From Ruminococcus flavefaciens (GTDB taxonomy: Bacteria > Bacillota > Clostridia > Oscillospirales > Ruminococcaceae): 25,867 bases of DNA. Below, one piece after another: positions 16,049 to 23,089 of this stretch; positions within the stretch are counted from its first letter, which is position 1; each line of letters opens with the position of its first letter. The position numbers were made by a program, and so were the translations under genes. The stretch spans positions 1 through 25,867 of the forward strand of contig DBYI01000079.1 in assembly GCA_002310115.1 (NCBI GenBank). The letters run 5' to 3'. Under the pieces are notes generated by a model. That model was not told the origin of the DNA. It did no database searches and was given only the letters and a program-made list of their open reading frames with translations.

Positions 16049-16094
16049 AACAACATAGCTAACATCATTTTTGCTGTTGGCTTTGTTGTTTTTT
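16049..16094 (+). terminator. Plus-strand terminator-like hairpin
   Basis: AACAACA-AGC-AACA pairs with TGTT-GCT-TGTTGTT (two single-base internal mismatches), then TTTT. No plus-strand gene lies close upstream; it could end GH13 read-through or protect the neighbouring element boundary. Apart from this and the sites listed separately, 15925-16497 contains no gene that I can support. Confidence 0.6.
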
Positions 16095-16168
16095 ATAAAA
16101 ACCGATTTTTACAAAAGGCAGTGCTTGCTGAAATGTTTATGATTTTTAAAAGGTAAACAGCCTTGCAG

Positions 16169-16190
16169 TTTGGTCTTTATTTGGTACTTA
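16169..16190 (+). repeat. Arm-type tandem 11-bp repeat (right arm of the element left of copy 1)
   Basis: Two abutting 11-mers, TTTGGTCTTTA and TTTGGTACTTA, followed by TTATCACTAAAA. They end exactly 117 bp before the tRNA-Glu copy at 16308. Proposed integrase arm-binding site. Confidence 0.7.
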
Positions 16191-16307
16191 TTATCACTAA
16201 AAATGTCTAAAAACGACCAGATTCCATCAGAATTCAATATGCGATTTTCCTTGAAATACTGGCATTTATCCAACATTGCCAAAAATCACAAAAACTCAGG
16301 ACCTCAT

Positions 16308-16328
16308 TTCAATTCCCGTACGGGTCAC
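16308..16328 (+). repeat. Attachment-site copy 1 (3' end of tRNA-Glu)
   Basis: A 21-bp copy of the tRNA-Glu 3' end, starting TTCAATTCCCGTACGGG and ending in TCAC: T-loop, T-stem 3' strand, acceptor 3' strand and discriminator A. The 5' part of the tRNA is absent, so it is not a functional tRNA. Identical copies lie at 17964 and 24106. tRNA 3' ends are classic targets of tyrosine integrases. Confidence 0.85.
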
Positions 16329-16338
16329 TTTTTAGCAG

Positions 16339-16383
16339 TCCCACGGATGGCTTAAAATAGCCGTTTGTGGGATTTCTTTTTTC
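16339..16383 (+). terminator. Plus-strand terminator after attachment-site copy 1
   Basis: TCCCAC...GTGGGA hairpin (16339-16372; several G-U pairs) followed by TTTCTTTTTT. It stands directly after the tRNA 3' end and would terminate tRNA transcription once the element sits at an intact tRNA gene. Confidence 0.75.
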
Positions 16384-16395
16384 TCAAAAATGCCC

Positions 16396-16417
16396 TCAGC
16401 CCCTTGTCAGCCCCTTA
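16396..16417 (+). repeat. Arm-type tandem 11-bp repeat (left arm of element A)
   Basis: TCAGCCCCTTG and TCAGCCCCTTA, abutting, 67 bp after attachment copy 1. The same 11-mer recurs at 17825. Confidence 0.75.
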
Positions 16418-16461
16418 TTTTCACAATCAGCTACTTGGACTGTGGTTTACTATTCGCAAGA

Positions 16462-16495
16462 CCGCAGGGAGTTTCCTCCCTGCGGCTGCTTTTTT
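16462..16495 (+). terminator. Second plus-strand terminator of element A
   Basis: A perfect 10-bp stem CCGCAGGGAG/CTCCCTGCGG with a TTTC loop, then CTGC and six T. It faces the 3' end of the minus-strand gene at 16498 and would block tRNA read-through from becoming antisense RNA. On the minus strand it has no U-run. Confidence 0.8.
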
Positions 16496-16497
16496 AC

Positions 16498-16794
16498 TCA
16501 CATCGAAAGGCTCATCGATTCTTCCTCTGCCTCGTCATCTCCTTCGTCAATATCGACTGTTTTCTCGCTCTCGGCTGTGTCCTGACTTTCCACTATCGGT
16601 TCATGGTTAAAGGACAGGGCGTTAGTAATTGCTTCACAATTCCTCGTCCTTGCCTCCTGAAACATATGGGAGTTATTTGCTTCACTTATTTTATAAAAAT
16701 CAACTTCAGCAGCTCCTGCAACATCTTCATCGAGATATGTAAGCATTTCAACCATAAGTATTTCTTCTCTTGTTAATTCATTAATTATTGACAT
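16498..16794 (-). CDS. Small acidic protein of unknown function (element A)
   Basis: A 98-residue protein that I do not recognise. The N-terminal half (SIINELTREEILMVEMLTYL) looks helical, the middle has SHMFQEARTRNCEAITNAL, and the last 35 residues are strongly acidic (DIDEGDDEAEEE). No signal peptide or membrane span. The AAGGAG site lies inside the end of the lipoprotein gene, which it overlaps by 14 bases, so both are co-translated. A decayed sequence in the next element (24248-24337, CHMLEEAQAKVSEAVSAALD) resembles its middle part and has the same position just inside the left end. It may thus be an element-maintenance function rather than cargo; this is inference. Confidence 0.65.
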   Translation of the reverse strand: MSIINELTREEILMVEMLTYLDEDVAGAAEVDFYKISEANNSHMFQEARTRNCEAITNALSFNHEPIVESQDTAESEKTVDIDEGDDEAEEESMSLSM

Positions 16795-17704
16795 TTTTAT
16801 ACTCCTTTTTTCCGTATTTATTCAAATCGAATTTTTTCTTTTCACGAATTATCCTTCCATCAGCTCCTTTTATATAAACTGTTATATGAGGATCGGCGTA
16901 TTGCCCATCATCTATAAAAGTTAAACCGGAATCATATACTATACTTTCATCATTATAAAAATCCGTGTAATTATTAACGTTTATTCTTTTAAATTCATCT
17001 GTATGAATTACTGTGATTCTTGTATCAGCACAGGTCCCTTTACTACATTGCCAATGATAATAATCTGTGTTGAAATCTTTTAACTTTTCCTCGTCACATA
17101 TTTCTTCAGAAATAAAAATTTGATTTGCACCATATATTTTTTCTTCATAGTAATCATCATTCATTTCACTTATATCTTCATAATCGCATTCAAAATGGCT
17201 GATGAAAACAACAGCTTTGTCCGAATGAAAATAGTCCTGCACAAAATCATTATACATCTTCTCAAACTTATCTCTCAAAGAAGTGCTGACGTAATTATCA
17301 GTAAATTCTCCCTTTTCATCAGTTTTGACAGTTACGTAGTTTCTTCCACCATCCGTACCAAGCTCCTTAGGATATGCAAAAAACTGTTCCTTTTCCATGA
17401 GTCCGGCAGGAATATATCCAGCATATTCAAACTCCATTCCGTACTTGTCATCAAGATATTTCTTCATCTCATACATACGGCGTATTGCTATCTGTTGTGA
17501 GACATCAAGCTCTTCATATTCTGTCGGTAGTCCCTGAGCTTCAAGTACATTTTTCTGCCAGTCGTTGAGAGACTCATTGACGGTTTCGCTTTGTGAAACA
17601 TTTGCTCCAATTTGTTGTGATGTCTGAGATAGTGTATTACCACATGATCCAAGACATGTCACAGCCATGATCACTGCGACAAATAGTGTGATTAGTTTTT
17701 TCAC
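16781..17704 (-). CDS. Lipoprotein of unknown function (element A cargo)
   Basis: A 307-residue predicted lipoprotein. The signal peptide MKKLITLFVAVIMAVTCLGSC has lipobox LGSC, with Cys21 the expected anchor. A Ser/Gln-rich tether (24-45) follows, then a hydrophilic, acidic extracellular domain (about 46-307) with many Tyr, Asp and Glu. I see no catalytic motif and no known family. The start is GTG, preceded by GGAGGAAC. It is the first gene of a two-gene operon with the acidic 98-residue protein. An exposed surface or sensing role is possible, but the sequence does not show one. Confidence 0.75.
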   Translation of the reverse strand: MKKLITLFVAVIMAVTCLGSCGNTLSQTSQQIGANVSQSETVNESLNDWQKNVLEAQGLPTEYEELDVSQQIAIRRMYEMKKYLDDKYGMEFEYAGYIPAGLMEKEQFFAYPKELGTDGGRNYVTVKTDEKGEFTDNYVSTSLRDKFEKMYNDFVQDYFHSDKAVVFISHFECDYEDISEMNDDYYEEKIYGANQIFISEEICDEEKLKDFNTDYYHWQCSKGTCADTRITVIHTDEFKRINVNNYTDFYNDESIVYDSGLTFIDDGQYADPHITVYIKGADGRIIREKKKFDLNKYGKKEYKNVNN

Positions 17705-17736
17705 GGTTGTTCCTCCTGTATTTATTAATCCATATC

Positions 17737-17765
17737 ATTATACACCTTTGGGATATATATTGCCA
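17737..17765 (-). promoter_or_regulatory. Probable promoter of the element A lipoprotein operon
   Basis: On the minus strand: TGGCAA (17765-17760), 17 bases, TATAAT (17742-17737), about 30 bases before the GTG start. The -35 box is weak. Apart from this and the arm and attachment sites, 17705-18010 holds nothing I can support. Confidence 0.55.
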
Positions 17766-17824
17766 TATGACAAATATCACTAAAAAAGTGACATCTGTCA
17801 CTTCTTTCGGCTAAAGCGTATTTT

Positions 17825-17846
17825 TCAGCCCCTTGTATGCCACATA
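17825..17846 (+). repeat. Arm-type tandem 11-bp repeat (right arm of element A)
   Basis: TCAGCCCCTTG, identical to the left-arm unit, followed by the degenerate TATGCCACATA and then TTATTACTAAAA. It ends exactly 117 bp before the attachment copy at 17964. Confidence 0.7.
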
Positions 17847-17963
17847 TTATTACTAAAATCTACTCGAAATCACTAAAAACAACTTTAAACAAACCCTGCA
17901 AATCAGGCTGTTTTTTGTCGTTTTTCGCATATTACTCAAAATTAATAGAAGTCTTTCAGTCAG

Positions 17964-17984
17964 TTCAATTCCCGTACGGGTCAC
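17964..17984 (+). repeat. Attachment-site copy 2 (3' end of tRNA-Glu)
   Basis: The same 21 bp as at 16308 and 24106. Unlike those two, it is not followed by a terminator hairpin or by arm repeats. The sequence to its right enters a truncated sigma-factor gene within about 30 bases. Confidence 0.85.
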
Positions 17985-18010
17985 TTTGTCTATTATACAA
18001 AATAGATATT

Positions 18011-18412
18011 TCACAAAAAATCCCAGCTTCGCGGATCCATTTCGCTTATAATTTGTTTGAGCTCGCCTGCAAGCATACGGTGTTCGGTTTCATACTCAAT
18101 ATCAGTGCCGTCGCCATACTCTATTTCGTCAATTGGAAGAGTGAAGTGTTTAGCTCTCAAACGGTCTATAGTCAGATTTCGTGCAATAGCCGCTATATAA
18201 GAGCGCAGATCATTAAATCGCAGCTTTGTTGAACAGTTCCAAAGGCGTATAAAAACATCTGCTGTTATCTCTTCAATATCGCTGCTGTTAAGTGAACCAT
18301 TAGCGATATTCCTTACAATAGTGCTGAAATACGCACTGTATCGTTCGACCAGGGCAATAAGAGCTTTTTCATCTTTCTTTTCAAGCTGTTGGACGAGACT
18401 TTTGTCATTCAC
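18011..18412 (-). pseudogene. Truncated ECF sigma factor (region 4 lost)
   Basis: The product is about 133 residues. Region 2 is intact (IALVERYSAYFSTIVRNIAN, then DIEEITADVFIRLWN and SYIAAIARNLTIDRLRAK), as is the linker. The protein breaks off at SEMDPRSWDFL, just where region 4 with its -35-binding helix-turn-helix should begin. An active factor would need some 50 further residues. I set the start at GTG 18412, because AAAGGAGG lies seven bases upstream; upstream in-frame ATG codons lack such a site. The break is about 30-45 bp from attachment copy 2, consistent with a deletion at the element boundary. It could at most act as a region-2-only competitor. Confidence 0.75.
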
Positions 18413-18502
18413 CTGTACGCCTCCTTTCATGTTTCTGCTATTATATACGAGATAAAACCCAAAAAGGTTACACATTCCATAAGCATTGAAATGGGAGAGA
18501 AT

Positions 18503-18541
18503 AAAATCAAAACAGCCTGTACTTATATTACAAGCTGTTTC
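18503..18541 (-). terminator. Terminator of the sigma/anti-sigma/dockerin operon
   Basis: Minus-strand hairpin AAACAGCTTGTA...TACAGGCTGTTT (one bulge/mismatch) followed by a T-rich tract, seven bases after the dockerin gene stop. Confidence 0.75.
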
Positions 18542-18547
18542 TGATTA

Positions 18548-21067
18548 TTATTGATTAGTACCTGATGTTGATACAAAGCCGTCATCCGAAGCAATTGAAA
18601 CGCTGCAATAACAAGATATATTATCAAGAGATAACGCCTTGAATTCCTCAACTGTCACATTTATGATCAAATCATTGACTTCCTCTTTGTATTCATATCT
18701 GATGCTTTGCTGTTTCAGCTGCTCGATAGCTTTCAGTATCATTTCTTTTTTATAAGCTATGAGAGCTTCATTAAGGTCACTATGAGGCTGAGTGCTAAAA
18801 TCTGCGATATCAGCTTCTACCTGATCTTTCAGGAATTCGCCATTTATGATATACTTTGCAAGGAATTCCTCACCGTAAAACTCTACTCTTTGCTCATAAA
18901 GCTCTTGTGACCATTTTATTCCATCAGGAGTACCTGTTGTGAACAATATCTCACCGTATTTCAGTTCGTCACCGTCTTTAAGTATCTGATGAAGCTTTTC
19001 GTCAAGTAAGTTATTATCGCTTACTGCTTCATTGTACTCAGTTATTGTTTTACCGTTATACTTGTAGTTTTCATCGCTTTTGAACTTAGGAGATATAGCT
19101 ATAACAGTGTTTTCATCTGTATTTTTGCTCAGCAATGTATATAACTCAGAAGAAACAGGCTTTCCGTTCCATGTCTGACCAAATCCTACGTCCTGGCTTA
19201 CAACAGCTTCATTATTTTTTTCCTTATTCTCAGAACTCGGATTATTATCTATATCATCAAGTCCGAGAAGCTTCTTCTGTATAGTCTGTGCATCACCAAC
19301 TGTAAGTCCATCACCGTTCATATCACCGTTAAGCTTGCCCTGCTCTGTAAGATGATGCTCAGCTGTACCATCTATACCATACTTATTAGGATTGGCAAGT
19401 GACTGCATTATCATTACAGCATCAGACAAATCAATCTGACAGTCACAGTTTGCATCACCTTTAAGCGTTGATTCATTCGTATTATAATCGTAACTCTGCT
19501 GATAAATAACTAAATTTTCATCAATACCTTTCCCTTTAACATATGCCTGTATTTCTTCAAAAAATCCGTCATATGAGATAAATATCTTTTCAACTCCATC
19601 TATGGCACGAACATATGTAAATCCTGAAATGCCGTTAGAACGCATATACTCATTTATGCTCTCGGCATCTTCTTTTAAGCTGCTTTCATTTTCAGATGTA
19701 TCAGAAGAAGCTGCGATGTCTACAACTTTTACAGTAAAGTTCGCATTTTCTGATTCTGTTACTTTTACTGTGTATGTACCTGCTATATCGCTGCGGAAAT
19801 CAGTGCTGAGAACAACCGAAGGCGACTTAGGTATATTAGACTGATAGTCAAAAGCAACATCCGGATATGTATAAACAACTGTTTTTCCCTCACCCTTTGA
19901 CATTTCTATCTGTATACCAGTCAAATCAATTTGTTCGCCGAGCTTATATTCAAGCTTGTCAGGGAGCGACACTATTTTGTATGAAGCTTTGGTAACCGCT
20001 TCATGATCCTCACTCTGCTGATATACTACCAGGCTTTCGTCAACACCTGTATCTACAACATAAGCTTTTATCTTTTCATAAAATCCGTCATAAGTAATAA
20101 AAATCTTTTCGATGCCGTCATCTTCATGAACATGTGTGGAGCCTGAGATGCCGTTTGAGCGCATATACTCATTTATGCTCTCGGCAGTTTCTTTTAAGGT
20201 ACTTTTTTTGTCCTCTTCGGGTGTATCAGCAACGTTTTTGCCTGCTTCATAGACTATAACGCTCTCGTCTAAACCTTTTTCTCTGATATATGTTTTTATC
20301 TTATCTTCGTATGCCGAATATGTAACGACAACCTTATCATCGCATACAAAAGCATCACCAGCAATGCCGCTTCTAAGCATAAAATCGCTTATATCCTTAG
20401 CATATACCTTTAAGTTGTTTCCTTCTTCATTTTTATCATTATCTGATGTATTGGAAATAATCGCGTCATCATGGCTCTGCTGATATACTACCAAGCTTTC
20501 GTCAACACCTGTATCGACAACGTAAGCCTTTATCTTTTCAAAAAATCCGTCATAAGTAATAAAAATCTTTTCTACGCCGTCATCTTCATGAACATGTGTA
20601 GATCCCGAGATACCATTGGAACGCATATATTCATTTATGTCCTCGGCAGTTGCTTTTAATCCGCTATTGTTTTCTTTTGTAGTAATTTCTGCCATATCGG
20701 AAACAACTTTATCCCTAAGAAATTCGCCATTTACGATATACTTTGCAAGAAATTCCTCACCATAAAAATCGACTCTCTGCTCATAAAAATCTTTTGTCCA
20801 TTTTTCACCGTCAGGAGTGCCTGTTGTATATAGTACCTCACCGTATTTTAGCGAATCACCTTGTTTGAGCAGCTGACCGAGTTTGTCATAAAGTTGAGCG
20901 TTTGATACGGCTGCTTCATTTTTATCTGTTTGTGCAGATACACTTGAACTTATGAAGCCGTGATCCGATCCGCCATTATCCTCTGCAGATACAGAGATAG
21001 CTGCGTATGAAGTTGCTGTGATAATCGCTGCCGTTACAGCTGCAATTATTCTTTTGGTTTTGCTCAT
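18548..21067 (-). CDS. Large secreted dockerin protein with four repeats and an Ig-like domain
   Basis: An 839-residue exported protein. Signal peptide at 1-29. Residues 54-127 are duplicated near the C-terminus (682-757): both contain KYGE-L-TTGTPDG-KW and FYGEEFLAKYI-NGEFL. Four copies of a ~60-residue repeat lie at 137-198, 219-276 (diverged), 291-352 and 464-525 (INEYMRSNGISG...KIFITYDGF...VVYQQS). A bacterial Ig-like domain spans about 363-450. A type I dockerin sits internally at 535-603, with calcium loops D538-N540-D542-D549 and D582-N584-D586-D592. The dockerin should plug the protein into a cohesin scaffold. No catalytic domain is seen. I chose the second ATG because GAGAGG abuts the first. 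It lies 24 bases after the anti-sigma-like gene. Confidence 0.85.
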   Translation of the reverse strand: MSKTKRIIAAVTAAIITATSYAAISVSAEDNGGSDHGFISSSVSAQTDKNEAAVSNAQLYDKLGQLLKQGDSLKYGEVLYTTGTPDGEKWTKDFYEQRVDFYGEEFLAKYIVNGEFLRDKVVSDMAEITTKENNSGLKATAEDINEYMRSNGISGSTHVHEDDGVEKIFITYDGFFEKIKAYVVDTGVDESLVVYQQSHDDAIISNTSDNDKNEEGNNLKVYAKDISDFMLRSGIAGDAFVCDDKVVVTYSAYEDKIKTYIREKGLDESVIVYEAGKNVADTPEEDKKSTLKETAESINEYMRSNGISGSTHVHEDDGIEKIFITYDGFYEKIKAYVVDTGVDESLVVYQQSEDHEAVTKASYKIVSLPDKLEYKLGEQIDLTGIQIEMSKGEGKTVVYTYPDVAFDYQSNIPKSPSVVLSTDFRSDIAGTYTVKVTESENANFTVKVVDIAASSDTSENESSLKEDAESINEYMRSNGISGFTYVRAIDGVEKIFISYDGFFEEIQAYVKGKGIDENLVIYQQSYDYNTNESTLKGDANCDCQIDLSDAVMIMQSLANPNKYGIDGTAEHHLTEQGKLNGDMNGDGLTVGDAQTIQKKLLGLDDIDNNPSSENKEKNNEAVVSQDVGFGQTWNGKPVSSELYTLLSKNTDENTVIAISPKFKSDENYKYNGKTITEYNEAVSDNNLLDEKLHQILKDGDELKYGEILFTTGTPDGIKWSQELYEQRVEFYGEEFLAKYIINGEFLKDQVEADIADFSTQPHSDLNEALIAYKKEMILKAIEQLKQQSIRYEYKEEVNDLIINVTVEEFKALSLDNISCYCSVSIASDDGFVSTSGTNQ

Positions 21068-21091
21068 AAAAATCATCCTCTCATTTAAATT

Positions 21092-21997
21092 TTATTCCTC
21101 TGGGGAAATTAGCTCTTTGATAGTATCTATGCTCGTATTATTGTTCCTGTAAAGGTAATACCCCTCATCCTCTTCAAATTTTACCGCAATAGCCACAGTA
21201 GCTTCTATGTTTTTAATTTTAAATGCCTTAGCATTATATATAGGACCAAGTCCCCGCATTCCAGCTATTCCTATATATTCACCTACATTATCGGGGGATA
21301 TTCTGTACGTACTTCTGTACATTGTAATATCTCCGTCTAAAAATCCAAGGGGATATTTTTCGTTCATAGGCTGCGGCGGAACATTGTTGTCACCGCTGTT
21401 AGTTGTTGTCGTCGTAACAGGTTCTGTTGTAACAGTATGTGTTGTTGTATGTATGGAAACGTCATCGCCATTACTTGTAGTCGTATTTACAAAAGCCATG
21501 TCCTCACCGTTTGATGACGTAGTTGTATATTCAAAGCCGGCATTTCCGCCTTCACTGCTTGTCTGAGTAACAACTGATGAAGTGGTCGTTACCATATGAG
21601 GAATTGCGGAAGTAGTCTGAACTTTAGTAGTTACCGGTCGCATTGCATCAGAAATCATAGCCTGAGTATGTGCTTCTGTAACTGTTGATATGCTCGTGGT
21701 TGTTGCAGAAACCCTTGAAGTTTTGGTTATAGCTGGACCTGTAGAAACTGTAGTGACGTTTCCTGGCACTGCTGATGTAACCGCTTCGGTCGTAACCTCG
21801 ACAATATCCAAATCTGACGGAATTATCGGAGTTTTATCAAAATGCTTCCAATAACCGAGCCCAAATCCTACAACAATAACAAAGCAAGCTAAAACGGGCG
21901 CGATACGTCTGAGTGTGCGTATCCGTTTTTGCTTCTTCTCCTGATATTCGTTATATCTGGAAAGTAAGCTCTGGTACATTTCATTATGACTCTTCAT
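21092..21997 (-). CDS. Membrane anti-sigma-like protein with Thr-rich linker
   Basis: A 301-residue single-pass protein. Residues 1-31 are cytoplasmic and basic (EKKQKRIRTLRR), 32-50 form the membrane span (IAPVLACFVIVVGFGLGYW), and 68-203 are a Thr/Ser-rich extracellular linker. The C-terminal domain at 212-301 starts YPLGFLDGDITMYRSTYR. The gene start overlaps the sigma gene end by 14 bases, with AAGGAG upstream of ATG 21997. The topology and the coupling to an ECF sigma gene fit an anti-sigma factor with an outside sensor, similar in logic to the RsgI proteins of cellulolytic clostridia, though I see no RsgI N-domain or zinc motif. The sensed signal is unknown. Confidence 0.7.
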   Translation of the reverse strand: MKSHNEMYQSLLSRYNEYQEKKQKRIRTLRRIAPVLACFVIVVGFGLGYWKHFDKTPIIPSDLDIVEVTTEAVTSAVPGNVTTVSTGPAITKTSRVSATTTSISTVTEAHTQAMISDAMRPVTTKVQTTSAIPHMVTTTSSVVTQTSSEGGNAGFEYTTTSSNGEDMAFVNTTTSNGDDVSIHTTTHTVTTEPVTTTTTNSGDNNVPPQPMNEKYPLGFLDGDITMYRSTYRISPDNVGEYIGIAGMRGLGPIYNAKAFKIKNIEATVAIAVKFEEDEGYYLYRNNNTSIDTIKELISPEE

Positions 21998-22538
21998 AAT
22001 CAAAGCCACTCCTTTCCAGTTCAGATTTTAACGCTTTTTTAGCGTTGTACAGAAAATTCTTGATCTGCTTTTCCGACTTTTTCATAATCAAGGCCATTTC
22101 TGAAATGCTAAATCCTTCAAAATAACTGAGAAACAGTACTTGTCGGTATTCAAGTTTCAATCGGTGCAAAGCCTGATGCACCATGCGCTTTTGTTCACTT
22201 TTTATGTAATTGCCCTCGATGCTTTCCTCGACGGCAAGATATTCCTGTGATTCCAGCGGAACAACACTGAGCTTTATATGCTTTCGGATATATTTTGCCG
22301 TAATATTGCGTCCGATCGCATATAACCATGTCTTGAAAGAGCTTTTTCCAGAGAATTTAGGACGTTTTATCATTAATTCATAAAAGGTGTCCTCTGACAG
22401 ATCCTCAGCCATATGAATATTCTGGACAAAGCTATTGAGATAAAGCATAAGCCCGGTCTGATATTCATCCACAATTTCAAGCATTCCCTCATTGTCGCCC
22501 GCAAGGAAACGGCGGTAGCTACTTTCACCGTTATCCAT
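21984..22538 (-). CDS. ECF-type RNA polymerase sigma factor
   Basis: A 184-residue group 4 sigma factor with regions 2 and 4 only. Region 2 (about 24-88) includes AEDLSEDTFYELM and FKTWLYAIGRNITAKYIRK. Region 4 (about 118-170) includes LEYRQVLFLSYFEGFSISEMALIMKKSEKQIKNFLYNAKKAL, the -35-recognition helix-turn-helix. It is first in an operon with the membrane anti-sigma-like protein and the dockerin protein, so it likely controls their transcription or that of other scaffold genes. GAGGAGG precedes the ATG. Unlike the factor at 18011 it is complete. Confidence 0.88.
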   Translation of the reverse strand: MDNGESSYRRFLAGDNEGMLEIVDEYQTGLMLYLNSFVQNIHMAEDLSEDTFYELMIKRPKFSGKSSFKTWLYAIGRNITAKYIRKHIKLSVVPLESQEYLAVEESIEGNYIKSEQKRMVHQALHRLKLEYRQVLFLSYFEGFSISEMALIMKKSEKQIKNFLYNAKKALKSELERSGFDYEES

Positions 22539-22638
22539 AGGGAGCCTCCTCTCAGGGACGTTTATTTAACCCTTTATTTATTAGTACCATTTTTGATGAA
22601 AAAGACTAAGTGATTTTAGATATTTTTTATTTTTGACT

Positions 22639-22667
22639 ATTATAACATGATTTTTTATCAATTACAA
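22639..22667 (-). promoter_or_regulatory. Sigma-A-type promoter upstream of the ECF operon
   Basis: On the minus strand: TTGTAA (22667-22662), 17 bases, TATAAT (22644-22639), followed by a ~95-base AT-rich leader. An additional ECF-type promoter was not evident by eye. Confidence 0.6.
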
Positions 22668-22697
22668 CAGGTTTTTATTAATTATTATTTCAGACGT

Positions 22698-22729
22698 AAA
22701 AAGAGCCAACTGGTATACCAATTGGCTCT
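22698..22729 (-). terminator. Terminator of the HipA-like kinase operon
   Basis: Minus-strand stem AGAGCCAA-TGG/CCA-TTGGCTCT with a TATA loop, followed by TTTTT (plus-strand 22702-22698). It lies six bases after the partner-gene stop. Confidence 0.8.
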
Positions 22730-22735
22730 ATCATT

Positions 22736-23089
22736 TTATTTCTCTCTTGTAAGGTAAATATCATCAAGAGTACATCTGCCCATGCAAAGCTCAAGCATAT
22801 CTATCTCACGATATGTTGACAGATTGTTCTCACGAAGAATATCCGCTATATTCTGCCTGTCCTTGGGAATTATACGCTCACTTACCCAAAGTGATGAAAG
22901 CTCTGAGTCAAGCTCCATTCTGCCGTTTGTCATAAATCTGTGTATCATTGCAGGCGGCTTGTCCTTTTTCATTTCATCGGACGGACAGCGGAACTTTATA
23001 CGGAATTTTGCTGTTTTATCGCTATAATAAAGCGTTCCCCAGATATAATCCTTGCCTTTTCTGGTGCTTTTTATTGTATATTCTCTCAC
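22736..23089 (-). CDS. Small partner protein of the HipA-like kinase
   Basis: A 117-residue protein of no family I can name. The N-terminal half appears beta-rich (YTIKSTRKGKDYIWGTLYYSDKTAKFRIKF); the C-terminal half appears helical (KDRQNIADILRENNLSTYREIDMLELCMG). No DNA-binding helix-turn-helix is evident, so it is not an obvious HipB antitoxin. It starts with GTG, overlapping the kinase stop (GTGA), with GGAGGT eight bases before it. This strict coupling suggests equal production and a complex with the kinase. It could be an antitoxin, a HipS-like domain, or a substrate-binding partner. Confidence 0.7.
   Translation of the reverse strand: MREYTIKSTRKGKDYIWGTLYYSDKTAKFRIKFRCPSDEMKKDKPPAMIHRFMTNGRMELDSELSSLWVSERIIPKDRQNIADILRENNLSTYREIDMLELCMGRCTLDDIYLTREK

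Larger units (their letters stand above)
16308..17984. mobile_element. Element A: 1.66-kb integrase-less island between attachment-site copies 1 and 2
   Basis: Bounded by identical tRNA-Glu 3' ends at 16308 and 17964. Inside each end is a tandem repeat of the same 11-mer, TCAGCCCCTT(G/A): 16396-16417 at the left, 17825-17846 at the right, with the second right unit degenerate. The shared arm sequence shows both ends belong to one element. Cargo is a lipoprotein gene and a small acidic protein gene. No integrase, relaxase or replication gene is present, so mobilisation would need a helper. Confidence 0.7.

Noticed and set aside
16308..16328. A functional tRNA-Glu gene at any of the three copies
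   Set aside because: The D-arm, anticodon arm and 5' acceptor strand are absent upstream of each copy; only the last ~21 bases are present.
16365..16776. Several plus-strand open frames in element A near its left end
   Set aside because: They run through terminator hairpins and arm repeats and lie opposite the acidic protein gene; none has a convincing start site.
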